This document shows positions 12,162 through 25,676 of a stretch of DNA of 64,000 nucleotides, one piece after another. Position 1 is the first letter of the stretch; every line of letters begins with the position of its first letter. The notes under the pieces are model-generated. The model was not told where the DNA came from. It saw nothing but the letters and a program-made list of their open reading frames with translations, and ran no database searches. A program made the position numbers and the translations under genes. The DNA is from Lineus longissimus (lineage: Eukaryota > Nemertea > Pilidiophora > Heteronemertea > Lineidae): contig NC_088313.1 in the NCBI RefSeq assembly GCF_910592395.1, forward strand, positions 12,602,437 through 12,666,436, in the 5' to 3' direction.

Positions 12162-13312
12162 TTATTCCTGGGCAGCTAAATGTTTTCTGAGAAGCTCCCG
12201 CACCTTTTCTACCTTTCTGACCTTTGTCTTTTGCCCAAAGGACACTTCCAACATGTGCTTCATTTCCTCAACTGTCATGGAGTTTATGTCAATAGCAGAC
12301 ACTTCATGCGCAGTTTCATCACCCTGTTCCGACTCTAAAAGAGTTTTCTGTCTCTTGGCAAAAATCTCTTCTTCCCAATAGCCACTTTTCTTTTTGACAT
12401 AACCCCTGGCCTCTCGTTTATTATGCTTTAGCTGCGTCTGGCGCATGGTACACCTCAAAACACTGGCACAAGCATCAGTGATATTGTTCTCGGGTTGCCA
12501 TGAACACGCAGTCAAAGGCCAACCTTCCCACTGTGTGAAGTATTGGAATTTCTGAAAATATAGAATTAGGAAAAGCATTAGAATATGAAAGGGTGTATTT
12601 TGGACGTGAGAAGAGACAGCCGAAACGCTCCCAGGCCTAAACCCTTCTATAAAAGTATACTGCTGGTATATTTCAACCATCGCTATTAAAACTACATGAT
12701 GATTTAAAATAAACCGGTTAAACTAAAGTTAGATTGTCTCAGATTGTGTGTATCTAAAAGAAGGCAGCAGATGTTGACAAATGCAAGTGATATTTATAGA
12801 TTTAATTTACCATACCAAACCGATTTACAGCAGTGTGCAAAATGTACTCTGTGTGCATTGGTATGCACAAAATATTTTCTTGGTATGCCCACTTAACATA
12901 AAAAAATATCGATCATCACAATTAGTTTTTACAAAATATATAAACCTCATGCATGAAGAGTACCTAAATATTGTCTGATCTTCCCAAGGATGTAGGATGT
13001 TATCAGAGCCCCGTGATTTTAATGGATTTATTCCAGCACTCTGGATCGAAAAACATGTACAGTATTCCTTGTACATCAATACATGCAAACCGCTATGCGA
13101 AAATTTGTTGAGGATTTTACATCAAAATAAACACGTACCTGGCCAACTTTCCGCCAACTTATCAACCTCTCCACCTGCCAGAACGTTTCTTCGGCCTCTT
13201 CAAAGTAAATTACTTTTTCACTTGTTCGGGATAGTTTCGGTAGTTTCGGGCCACTTAACAGAGAAATAAAATCGATCTTGCGCTTTCGAGTAGAAATCGT
13301 GGAGGCCGCCAT
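12162..13312 (-). CDS. Chromodomain protein (two exons)
   Basis: Exon 1 is 13312-13139, ATG in a good context followed by MAASTISTRKRK, donor CAG|GTACGT. Exon 2 is 12551-12162 after acceptor TTTTCAG. The phase-0 junction gives about 187 residues. The chromodomain spans the splice: FWQVERLISWRKVG from exon 1 and YFTQWEGWPLTACSWQPEN from exon 2, with the aromatic cage positions W/Y-W-W occupied. The domain normally reads methylated lysine on histone tails. The rest is basic and helical, ending KVRELLRKHLAAQE. The upstream ATTGGTCA (13336-13343) is an inverted CCAAT box close to the start, supporting a real promoter. It could be a small HP1/CDY-like reader or a domesticated retroelement chromodomain; no integrase is nearby. 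Confidence 0.75.
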
Positions 13313-13329
13313 GATTACGGAATGCCGCG

Positions 13330-13350
13330 CTCTGATTGGTCAGTTTCGGT
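13330..13350. promoter_or_regulatory. CCAAT-type promoter element
   Basis: GCTCTGATTGGTCAG about 20-35 bases upstream of the chromodomain start codon. ATTGG is the inverted CCAAT box bound by NF-Y in animal promoters. Assigned by position and motif only. Confidence 0.4.
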
Positions 13351-13404
13351 TCATGACCTTACGACTGTGCTTCCCTCTTACGGGTCGTTTTTCGCGTAAT
13401 AGCT

Positions 13405-13510
13405 GCATATGAAAATGTTGGCTTGTTTTCTCAAAATGTTGGATCTTTTTTTAAAATGTTGCTAATATTTTGTACAGGGTTGAAATAATTCCGCTTGGCG
13501 TGCCATAAGA
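13405..13510. repeat. Dispersed repeat, inverted copy of 9781-9960
   Basis: TTGAAATAATTCCGCTTGGC near 13482 is the reverse complement of the sequence near 9785, and the AAACAAGCCAACA-type segments also correspond. This suggests two copies of one repeat in opposite orientation. Confidence 0.5.
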
Positions 13511-13829
13511 ATCCCATGAGAAACACTCCACCTGACAAACAAAAAAGCCACAGTAGCTGCAATTTATTTAAAGAGAAGCTACGTAGGCCTATAATAATTG
13601 ATGCTCCCATTCCGTCAATCCGCCGTTCTGCTTCCGCATAATCGAGTAAGCCATAAACCATACGGGTCGACATGGGTCAACATAGGTCTCAAGGTAGCAT
13701 AGTGTACATCGTGTAGACAGCAAGGATGCCCATCATTGCAGAAGCTAGGTCAATAGACTCTAGGCTTCGTGATGCTGGCAATACTGCCATGCTAAACGTT
13801 GGGGCTATAGCCGTAGTGATGTGGTACTA

Positions 13830-16800
13830 CTCTAGACTCGATCTTGTAAGGACAGACAATACTAGGATACAGACAATACAGTAAACCCACCTACTCCACG
13901 CGGTACTGAATAGGCTTTACTATTCCTTTATGTACAAGGGCCAATGACTCGCTGGACTAAGGTCTAGGCGTCACAACTGCACTGCATGTGCCCGCCTTGC
14001 GTTTCTCTTCGGCAAAGCCCATCGTTGATGTCATGCGTGTACAATGCTTTGTGAGGCCTGGGGACTGGACACAATAAACCTTGAATTGGATTCTGTAGAG
14101 CACGCATGTACTGTTTGTTGCTGAGGTTAACTGGTTTAATTGAGTAGAACGGCTAAAACCAGCCACATGTCAACATACAGGGTGACCCAGCAAATACGAT
14201 TTGACATTTTCAATGAAGTCCTATCTGGGGTCCTTTACACCTAGGCCTAATCCAGAGTTTTCGGAACAAGCTGGGTTTGGTTATTTGAGCTTATTTAGTA
14301 AGGAGCAGTGAGTTTGGCCATATGGAGGGTGTTCTCGACTTGTAGGGTTGTATTTGTGGGTTTGGGGTGGCAATGGTGGATGGTTTTTCTCCTGTGGTGA
14401 TCATAGGGCTTTAATGATGTGGAAGCTCTCACACGATACTGCACATGTAAAGTGATTTAAGGTTATATGAGTTGATTAGGAGCTGTTTATACTGACATTC
14501 ACTGATTCAGTTTTGTTGTAGAGTTTGTAAAAAGGGAAAGTTTTATTTGGACAGTTTGAGGTTTGGAGGTGAGAGGTGAGAGGATGCATTGCTTATGAAG
14601 GCAATGCGTCCTCTCACATTGTGCTGCAGATGTTAAATGGATGAAGCGGATACAAGTTGATTGGTTCTGTTTGTACTCACATTCAGATAGAAATGTCGTG
14701 GAATATCGGACAGTTGTGGTTGACGAGAAGAAGGATGCATTGATGTGATTTTGTCCCTGCTGCATTTGGGCACTGGAATGTGCTGTATGCACTGACTTCA
14801 TAATTGCAAGAAGTTTGGTGCATGTCATGTTGTGGAACTTTCTGGCATGAAACATTGCACTTGTGAATGTTTTTGGGTATGATACGGCTGCTTCAAATCG
14901 TTGACCAAATCATGAAATGAGCAGAGTGAATGCAGGTCGGGCCTAGGCCCACACTAGTACTACTTACTTGACTTCAAGCTCGGTGTCATTAATTACTACA
15001 AGCCGCCCAAAGAATACACACGCATTCCTAATGGCTTATGTCACTTGAAACATGGCTCTTTCCACAAACTTACCAGTTACAAGGCGCAAACACCGAAAGT
15101 ACTGGCCGCTGTGGCTGTCATATTTTACCGCACGATGACATGAGCATACACGTGCATACACGAGGTGTACAACGTCATAAAATCGTGTGTGGTGCAACGT
15201 CACAAAATTGTGCAATGTCTGCGTCGTCATCGGATCTTGCTAAAAATTATCAGTTCACAATTTCGGACGCGTCATCAGTTTTGATATTCACCGATAAAAT
15301 CCTTTTTTTCTTCTAAGTCAAATTTCGTCCGCGCTCCTTTTCACCGTAAACTACCTTGAAAATTATTTTGCTGACTATTCCATGCGGTTAAACCGATTGG
15401 AGCGGGTTCTATCATAGATAACTGGAGGTCGAGATCCACAACCAGGAATATGACTTATGAAACCATTTGAAGCGGTCCGCAAAAGCCTTCGTCGTGAGGT
15501 GGTGCCGCCTGTCGGCGGTTCCGGGACCATTGCGTCCAGTTCATGTTCAGGGTCAAGGAATGCCATTCCATCCTCCTGATCATCATTGCCAGGTAAGGTA
15601 ATTGGAGCGGTCCGTCGTCAATGTTGTTTGGACGAAAAGCCGTCTCAAAGCCATTGACGACGACCTGGACCTCCACTGCTTCCCATGCCCGACTGACAAT
15701 GTTGATCACATTAACTAAGGAAATCTGGTCACAGGCACCCTGTTCATTAGTGTTTCTACTTTTCCAGTCCTTCCATTCTTTCCTGGCATGTTTCTTAAAC
15801 GATGCCATAACAGACACATCTAAAGGCTGTGCAATTGAGGTACACCCCGCAGGTACCAAATCTATGATTCCCCCCAGTTCCATCACTGCGTTCCCAAAGA
15901 CCTCTGTTTAGATGAACTCTGTATCGGTCCACGATAATAAAGAACTGATCGCAGTTTTCTCCCTGCACATGCGGCTCAAGAAAAGTATCTGTCCAGTGTT
16001 CAATGGTGTCTTGCCTCATCCAGCCAGTATCAGAAGTGGTAACTTTCACATTATGTGGCAGTTCTTGCTGAGCAACTTGCTCCATCTGCCTCACAAATCC
16101 ACAACGAGGAAATGTTATGTGAGCTGGAAGTTTTACTCCTGTAGCAGCAATGCACAGCGGTGCAACCTAACTTGGCATTTGCACGAGATGTCCGGATATC
16201 GACCGATTGCGCCCCTGTGGTTTCACATGTATACACAGGACGACAATCCAATAGCAAGAAAGTTTCATCCATGTTGAAAAAGAATCCCATTGGTATCTGA
16301 AACTGTTCAACTACCCCAGCGACATCATTTCTGAATTGCGCGACTTTAGCTGCGGCGTCTACAGGGATTGTAGTAGTGTTTTTATTAGTCTTCCGAAAAG
16401 AAATGTTCTTTCTCTTCATGAAATTGGTCTCCCAACCTGCTGAGGCGTGGAATTCATGCTGAATCGGTCTAGAACGGACAATTTCATTCCGTCTGTCTTC
16501 TGCCAAGTTGTCCCACCACGTTTGGAAAGGTTAAGTGCTTTTACGTGGAGGTCCGAGACAGACACAACCAGACGCTTTTGCCTTTCACCTACGAACCACT
16601 CATGGAGATTAGTTTCTACTTCAGGCCATGTTCCGACATGATTTTCTCGTATTTTACGAATTTTACCATTTTTGTCGAACAGTACGGCATCTAGCTCCTC
16701 TCGGTCCCATTTCCGAAAGGTGGAGGGCGGAATTCTGTGATGATTTGCAAATTATCAGTACTGGCGACTGTCCCGTTCGCCAAGGCCTCTTCACAATCGG

Positions 16801-17257
16801 TTAGATACCGAATTTTTTCACTGATACCGTAGCTACGTCGACACTTTCTTAGCGGTGGTACATCCATGACAGCACATGTAGGCCTACAGCAAGCCAGAGT
16901 GTACAGGCCAAAATGACATGACAGTAACGGCTTATGAAGATGACCCAGTAAACGTCAGCTAGGCCTATAAACCTCATCAATTTCATAATGCAATAGTATT
17001 GTGAAGAATTCGGAAGACTCGCCCATGACATTTGGCCTACAATTCCAGGTTACCACTCTGATCTGCATGACATCACAGAGAGTTGGACTTGACCAAGAGT
17101 GGTGGTTACCTGCAGGGTTGATCGGACACATTAATTTTGGTCCTAGGAGTCGCGTGGCCCCTCTACACAAAAGAAAAGTAACGCCTATTCAGTACCGCGT
17201 GGAGTGGGTGGGTTTACTGGGGTTGTATTGTCTGTCCTTACAAGATCGAGTCTAGAG
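13830..17257 (-). mobile_element. pogo-like DNA transposon with long TIRs
   Basis: CTCTAGACTCGATCTTGTAA begins at 13830 and the same sequence, inverted, ends at 17257. Similarity continues inward about 75-85 bases to the GAATAGGC word. TA flanks both sides (13828-13829, 17258-17259), the duplication typical of the IS630-Tc1-mariner-pogo superfamily. The interior carries one decayed transposase on the minus strand. Confidence 0.85.
15375..16720 (-). pseudogene. pogo/Tigger-like DDE transposase, frameshifted
   Basis: Three overlapping minus frames follow one protein. 16720-16051 has a CENP-B-type helix-turn-helix end, then FHASAGWETNFMKRK, then MGFFFNMDETFLLLD with the first catalytic Asp (NMDET). 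16094-15795 has DTGWMRQDTIEHW and FFIIVDRYRVHL, the second Asp region. 15886-15455 has IDLVPAGCTSIAQPLDVSV, the conserved P-G-T-S-QPLD block before the third acidic residue. Frame changes near 16070 and 15850 and a further break upstream of 16680 leave the protein untranslatable. This is the internal transposase of the 13830-17257 element. Confidence 0.75.
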
Positions 17258-17490
17258 TATATACGTGTGGGGCCTACCATGACTACTATGCTAAGATTTA
17301 GCTAGTGGCAGTAAATAATACGATGTCGATTATGGCCCTAGGGTACACCTACCTCTTCAATTGTCTTCATTGTGCGTCTTAGCTTTCCGTACTCTCGTAA
17401 TTGCGCGAGCGACCTGCTTCATGACCTGATTCCTTGTACAGATTACGTAACAGCCTTAGTGACCAATCACAACCATGTTTGTAAACATTT

Positions 17491-17640
17491 TTCACCGCGG
17501 TTGAAATTATTTTCAACCGCGGTGGGAATTATTTTCCACCGCGGTGAGAAATATTTTCAACCGCGGTGAGAAATGTTTTCAACCACGGTGGGAATTATTT
17601 TCCACCCGGCGGTTACAAATATATCCGACGGCGGTTGTAA
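17491..17640. repeat. Palindromic CCGCGG tandem array
   Basis: Repeated units of about 25-28 bases, each built around CACCGCGGT or CAACCGCGGTG and separated by AAATATTTT-type spacers. Because CCGCGG is itself a palindrome and adjoining units alternate orientation, the array can fold into several hairpins. The last units degenerate to CCCGGCGG and GACGGCGG. Confidence 0.75.
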
Positions 17641-17980
17641 ATCGGGAGAGAAAAAATTATATTCAAAAGAAATAATCGCATTGTATTAAGAATTTTTTCA
17701 AATATATAGAAAATAAACGCATGTCATGTATGGGCCACCGTAGTTCATAGTGAATAAGTGCCATTTTTGTCTGTTTTCTGAGCAAAATCATCTATTCTGG
17801 CTCACACCAGGTCTCAATAAACCTCAAATAAAAGCACTTTATAGATGTTTTTTGCATGAAAACGTAGTGAGAACAGATTGTCTATGCTTCAATGTACCTA
17901 AAAGTGGGGAAAACCCAGAGTCACCAGAATTTTTTTTATTTTTGATTTTTAGTCAGACCTTTGGCAGGGTCTCCCCTTAA

Positions 17981-20370
17981 CCCTTAAAGGGCCAAGATAA
18001 TAATACGGCCGTTTCCCCCAATGCCAAATTAATAATGGCTAAAACTGAAAATAAGATACACTGTAAAGAAAGTCAAATTACAATGTTAGGTAGCAGTCAC
18101 ACACAGTTACAATGTACATAAAAGTTGTTTGTACTTGCCAAGTCTTTCAAACTGTGCCAGTGAATAATACCCAAATTAAAATGTCAAGATTAACCCCTCG
18201 GCCAAAAACACAAATGTTGATAATCCGCGAGAAAAAAATGTATGATAATGTTATATTTTAGTTTTAGTTATGATAATATCACTGTAATATTCCTTGAACA
18301 TGTCAGAATCACACATCAAAAGAATAAAGTGTAATGTCTTGTTCAAGAAGAATGTATTTATTGACACTTTCTAGTGTCGAACGTCAAGTTTGCGCTGTAG
18401 AATTCTCCTCCCTTCAATGCGAAAATGCTGCTCTGTGTGGTACGCCTTGAAGCAGTCTGGCCAGCACATTGGCTTCTTGCACTCCTGGCAGCCATTGCTG
18501 GTTTGCACACGCTTGATTGATGGAAGGGAGCATACAGTACAGTTTGGCTTATAGTTTTTGAATGGGATCCAACCGAAGTGCCGTTCCACCAGGCGGACAT
18601 CTCTGTTGGCATCACTTGGTCGCCCTCGCTGCTTTCTAGAGGGAGTGATGCCTTGCAACAAACCCTCAATTAGGTCTTCCCTGAACTTGAGATGGGTCAT
18701 CTTGTCATTATGTACCTTATGATACAAAATATACCCATTTACCATGGCAGTTTCCCGAATCCTATGGTACAGTGGCATGTACCACTTGTTGCTGCGATGT
18801 GGGTACTCATAGTATTGGAGATACTGGTCCATCAGATCGACCCTACCCATATACTTGTTATGCTGTATGACACAATCAGGTTTTGAAACATTTCGAAAAC
18901 CAGTAGCCTCCTTTTTGTCCCTCACTTGTATAGGCGTAACTCCACAGCAATGAATGGTTGAGAGCATGTTCACCCGTTTATTGTCCTGCCATGTGCATGC
19001 GATCACATTTTCAGCCCTCTTGAATAGAGGCTTCTGACCCCGTGCAAGTGGAATGGTATGGAAGTTCTTCGGATATCCAACACGGTTTGGTCTGACTGTC
19101 CCACAGACTCCTATGTCATGATCCATCAATGCGAAGCAGAGAGCTGGAGAGGAGTAGAAATTGTCAATGTCATTGAACAAATGATGTCCAAATCCTCGCA
19201 TATTTCTTGTGAGATTCCTGACAACATACATCATTACTAAGACCAAGTCCTGAAGACTCAGTATCTCTACCACAGTACGGGTACCAGTCAAAGCAGTAGC
19301 CTGAAGTGCTCTCGCACTCAGCCCACACTTTTATCCCCCATTTGATGGGTTTGTTTGGCATGTATTGCCGAAACGACAGACGACCTTTGAACCTTATCGT
19401 ACTCTCATCAATCGAAAGTTCTCTTTCTGGTATATACCACTGTTGATATGTTGGTCTCACAATATCCAACAATGGCTTGATTTTGAAGAGAGGGTCAAAT
19501 GCAGGATCACCCCTTGCAGGCTGCAGGTCGGAATCACTCAAGTGGAGGAATGATGTGATGAGTTCAAAACGATTCCTCGCCAAGTACTTTCTTAACCCCG
19601 GTGTATCCGTCATGAAAGAGGATGAAGACCAATAGTAATTTATGTTCGGCTTTGAACACAATCCCATCCCCATTTGGGTAGCAATGTAAATTCGGATGTC
19701 TTCAGTATCAAGGTCCTCCCAATCATGAAAACGAGAAGATGGTGGGAGTTCTGCCGGGTTGTCAAAAAATTGTAGAGCGTAGCGATTAGTCTCCTCTGCG
19801 ATAAGATCGAATGCTGCTTCAGGGAAAAACAGCATGAAAAGTCAATAGGCTTTTTCCCATGCAAGTTCCCAATAGGCCCCGACTGTCTTGCATACTGTGG
19901 GCACCATATCGGGACCGTACCATCATGGTCAACCCAACGAATATTCTGCACACGATCATCACGAGCAGCTGCTCCTGGTCCTGGCCGTGCTGGGTTGGCG
20001 GCATTGCCTCTACCCCTGCCCCTGGCCCGGCCTCTACCCCTGGCCCTGCCTCTACCCCTGCCTCTACCAGCAGCTGGATGGACTACAGCTTGTGTCAATG
20101 GAGGGTCATCATCACTGCCACTGGTACTGCCACTGCCATTGCTACTAACATCATCTTCACTATCAGGATGATCAGGCCCAGGAGCCCAAACCCCATCATC
20201 ATCACTATTCTGGTCTAATGCATGCACACTTTCAGTGTCACTGATATCTGGTGAACTTTGACTATCTCATTATAATCATCTACAAGCCTATCGGCGTCTG
20301 ATTCACAATGTGGTTTGTGAGGAGTGTCATAGTCGTCAACAGTGTAGCTTACGTATTTCGAAGACCAGTG
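17981..20370 (-). pseudogene. piggyBac transposase copy 1, frameshifted
   Basis: Minus strand. An acidic N-terminus with an arginine-glycine box (GRGRGRARGRGRARGRGRG) spans about 20227-19860; the frame shifts near 19845 (GKKPIDF to LFFPEAAFDLIAEETNRYA) and again near 19240. The catalytic domain keeps ELSIDESTIRFKGRLSFRQY. The first acidic position reads AECESTSG (Glu where the moth piggyBac has Asp), the second NDIDNFYSS and the third MGRVDLMDQ. The C-terminal Cys-rich domain (CTVC, CQEC, CFKAYH) is complete and ends at 18371. The left boundary TTAA (17977-17980) followed by CCCTTAAAGGGCCAAG is a good end; the other TIR is not visible. Confidence 0.85.
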
Positions 20371-20830
20371 GAATTGGCGGCGTCAAATTATTAGTGAAAT
20401 TTATAATTTACAAATTACAAATTACAAATCGTTTATTGTAAAAAGTTACATTTTACATAAGATGAAAGTACAATGATCATTCTTTCATACACAACACAAA
20501 CTACGCGAAATGATTCCAATACAACATCACTGTTCACACCTGCAAACCAAACAGAAAAAAAAATAAAGTTTAATACAAACCATAATCAATAGACTAACAA
20601 AAAGTTCCCCAGTAATCCAAAAAAACAAACAATGCACAAAACCACAATTACTTTCATGATATGACGCCTTCAAAAATTAATGAACACTACCATTTAAACA
20701 ATGGCACAACCCCATCCCAACAACGTCACGACATCCCAAACAAACAAACCTATCACTCGCAGACCAACAACAACACAACATCCCAACCCAAACCAATCAG
20801 CAACAACTTCCCATCAGCATTCGCATGTAC
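20371..20830. other. AT-rich spacer
   Basis: Contains ACAAATTACAAATTACAAAT repeats (about 20405-20430) and CA-rich sequence. No gene recognised. The missing end of piggyBac copy 1 may have been lost here. Confidence 0.35.
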
Positions 20831-21495
20831 CTACCAAAAACCATTACAACCACCAGCATCATGACCAGCAGCACCACACACTCCACAATACAAATACGGA
20901 TATTGAATGACAATATCATCCTGTCTTGTGCCACGTCCTCCACTTATTCCTAGTGCAATCTTCACCAAACGTGAAAACTCCTGGCTGCCTTCCTCTGTCG
21001 GATGAAGCCCATCACACTTGGAAAACAGCTTTGGTTTCGCAACTCTGTCATCCCCCGTCTCCATTTTTCTACCTTTGGACTGACAAAATACACGCTGAAA
21101 AACAGAACACAACCAAAAATGAACACATCACTAATCTATTGTTATATCATTATATTTTTCAAACCACAAACTTGTGGGTACACCTATTACCTTTCTATAA
21201 AAATACTACCATGCCAGCCTTTCCAGTACCATACACCATACATACCAAATACAAACAATTACTCCAACTAATCTTGGAATAAATACCAGTAGGCCTACTC
21301 CAACAACTAATCATATTCAATCACTTACACAAACATTGCATATATCTTCACACCAAGCTTTCCTTTCAAACTCTTAATGAACTTATTCACTTGTTTAGCT
21401 TTCGACCATGCCATTGACCCTCGGTTCCTTAGTGGAATGGTACTAACAATCACACAAGCATCACCAGCAGCCATTCGAACAAACACCACAATTTC
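20831..21495 (-). CDS. SGNH-hydrolase-like exons ending in a zinc knuckle (partial)
   Basis: Exon 21495-21329 (acceptor TTTTCAG, donor GTAAGT) encodes CVIVSTIPLRNRGSMAWSKA, matching the middle of SGNH/GDSL esterases. The next exon starts at an acceptor near 21100 and ends at 20831. It contains KCDGLHPTEEGSQEFSRLV, with the DxxH pair of the catalytic block V, then a zinc knuckle CGVCGAAGHDAGGC (C-x2-C-x4-H-x4-C). Reading across the splice in strict phase gives a different frame for the start of the last exon, so either an extra junction or a frameshift is present. An esterase plus a zinc knuckle suggests a retroelement-type protein (some CR1 LINE ORF1 proteins carry an esterase); that is inference. 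The GDS block lies upstream and was not found. Confidence 0.5.
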
Positions 21496-23900
21496 CTGAA
21501 AAACAAACAAAAACTAATTAATAAATAAATTGTGCATATAACATTGCTTCAGACATACAACAAAAAAACTTATCCTTTTTTCTTCACGCTACAAAAAACC
21601 CCCTTGGACTGGTGGACATTTGTAACCTAGGCTCAAAAACGTAGCCAAGGACTCCGAAGGAGTAAATCAAATGCTCCACTCAAAACAGCCAAAAATCCAA
21701 TAAGTACTGAAAAAGTACTTTAGCATTTACAGGAGTGTACAATTAAGGTTTCACTCAAAACAATTGGAGTTAAACAAGTATTCAATTATGACCGCTTCGG
21801 ACCGCCATATGGCATTGTTGGGCACCAAGTTCAGCACATTCACCACGGCCCAAGACTACGGCGTTGTGTACAATTAAATCGAACAATATCTACACTACAC
21901 TACACTCTTTGAAACTTCACCTAAACTTTCACTACCTTTCCGTTCACGAAATGATCGATTCTCAGTCTAAACATTTGCCGGGAATGTGGACTTTTTAGCG
22001 ATTTTATTCAGGAATTTTGTCTGATCTAAAACTCACGGAAATTACCGGACATTGCCGAAGTTGACCGTTCCGTGTTGATGACGTCATCAGTAGCGAACAA
22101 AGTGACAGACCACTGAAGAGCAGTCAATTTGCAACTTTCGCCCTGCCATCTGTTGGAGACTTGAGGAACCAAAATGTCTCATATCTTGCTGAAGAAAAAT
22201 TGCTAATGTGGTTGTGGCATAAGTCATACCACGGGTAACTTAACTAGTACCCCTTTAAAACTTCACAACACTGTGCTACACCCTAAATAGTTATACAACA
22301 ACTTATCCTTTCTTGAAACAATAAAACTGATCACGTACTTCCAACTGCTCACAAATGTCTTTCGTCGCCATATCCGATGCACGACTGCAACAATCGTTAG
22401 TACCCAGCAGCAGGTTATTCCGAAAATTTCTCCCAACGTATATGCCTCGCCCTCTCCAAAAGGGATGTCGTCTCCATACCTTGTAACGCGAACGTCACAT
22501 GTCGCCCAGGCCCCACCCCCAACGAATAACAAGTAACATACTTCAATATCGAAGCGGAAAAAACCACAGAAACTTTCTAAACCACAGAAACATAATAAAA
22601 GTTTGTGAGGTAATAGAAGTTTATTTTCTAAAAACGTATTTCATTTTGAAATAGGTATTACAGTAAATGTGTCTCAAAATACAATTGAGGAATTCTCCAA
22701 ATGACTGGATGTGAACACCGATGTTCATTTGAGCATGGAGCAAGGTGTTGACCCAATGCATTCTGTGTTACTGTGTTTCCAGATTTTGTCCCTTACATGT
22801 CAGTGATGTAGTCACTGAAAACAATGTCATAAAACTGTCGATCATGCCTGTAAAACATAATGAAAAACATTTAAAGTCTGCTGATAATCAAGCAACGTTC
22901 AGTCATGTAGCTTAGTGGCCTGAGTGTTTGTGCTAGAAATAAATTCAACGGGGAGGGCAAAACGAGAAATTTGCAGAAAATCCTGGTCTACCTCTGTCAA
23001 GAGTCCCCATCTGTACTGTCACTTTCTCTGGCCCATCTCATCATCTTTGAATTCGATGAAAACGGCGCAAATTTTACAAAAATTCATTGTTACCATGTAA
23101 AAATTGACATAATTGAGATGCCATTGGCATTTGGTGCTATTCCTATGAAGCAAGGGCGATTCCCGGTATACACACCGTTGTACACACTGACGCAGCGCAA
23201 GTAGACAAGGCGCGAAATTTGAAATGGGCTTTTTGCGTGATTACCGTATTTTGGGGCCAAAATCGTACTAGCGTACTGGAACTGAAATTAGGCCAAAATA
23301 TCGTACAAATACGCCAATATCGTACTAGTTGGCAGTTCTGTATTTGCCTCCATTTGGATTTTGTGAACAAAAGTTACTAACCTTGTGTAATTGAAGTGTC
23401 GAATTCGCCTTGGTCGAAATGATAATACAGTAAATAAATCTATTGAATGTTGCTGAAAAGAAAACATTTACTACGTTAGAAGCCATGTACATGATAACAC
23501 CACCACCACCATTATCAATATCATCACAAGTCAACTGGGGAATATGTGTGATATTTGTTCAAAACTTGCGTATATGGTATTTGCAGGTCTATTGTATTGT
23601 AACATATTTTTCACTTTCAAAATTAACTTTTTTACTAGAAATTATGAATCAATACTAACCGTAAGTAGCGTATGAAATTACAGAAGGCCTTCGTCGAAAA
23701 ATGTAATGTACTTGTACTCATTCATGTCATTAAACCTGAAAGCAGCACAGCATAACAGTGAAATTACCGTGACATCAATGGATGTCAAACTAACGTAGTG
23801 ACGTAAATTTGAATTCGAAGTGCACAATTTCACAATTAAGGTTTTGAACACATTGAGAACTGAAAAACTTCATACAAATGCTTTCACACCAATGATATGA
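21496..23900. other. Intergenic, no confident gene
   Basis: A minus ORF at 22263-22532 has one possible hydrophobic segment but no recognised family or splice support. CCACCACCACCATT-type triplets sit near 23500. I see no RNA gene. Confidence 0.35.
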
Positions 23901-23912
23901 TTGTGGCGCTCC

Positions 23913-24050
23913 TGATGAGGTATCGCCCTCTGCTAAGCAGCTTTGGTCGTAACTAGGGTAAATGTTTTTTTCAAGTGATATGAGCGATGCAATACCTTAG
24001 TTACCACCGGTGCCACGTAGCAGTCAATGAAATTGTGCTGGTACCCCATT
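23913..24050. repeat. Dispersed TIR repeat, copy 1
   Basis: Ends GAGGTATCG...GTCGTAACTAGGGTAAATG and TTAGTTACCACCGGTGCCAC...GGTACCCCATTAA. The same structure, longer, occurs at 56595-56915. The two inner arms are near inverted copies of each other (GTAACTAGGGTA / TAGTTAC). Confidence 0.55.
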
Positions 24051-24392
24051 AACGTCATGCTTCAAATTTGAAGAAATTAATATTACCTTCATCAAGTACG
24101 TAATATTACACCAGGCCTTTGACGAAAATGTAGATCTCGAAGTCTAACTGTAATGAAAGAAAACATCAATGTGACAATATGGTCTACTATGTATGAGGGG
24201 GAGAACGGGTATTTTCGGGACACTGGGATGGGCCGAAAATAACTGTCGGGATTCGGGATAGACACCCTTATTTTAGCGGAATCGGGACAAGCCGTGTTTT
24301 GCGTCACGATTCGGCTAAAATTGCGTATTGGGAAACGGGATAAGCCTTTTTAGCTCACCTCTTAGCAGAGGTGAGCTTATCCCATACCGTGG

Positions 24393-25673
<1,281 letters not shown>

Positions 25674-25676
25674 TAG

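Noticed and set aside
19859-20218. Plus-strand Pro/Ala/Thr-rich ORF
   Set aside because: Antisense of the piggyBac 1 Arg-Gly box.
22263-22532. Small membrane protein gene
   Set aside because: One hydrophobic stretch only, no splice sites that fit, no similarity I can recall.
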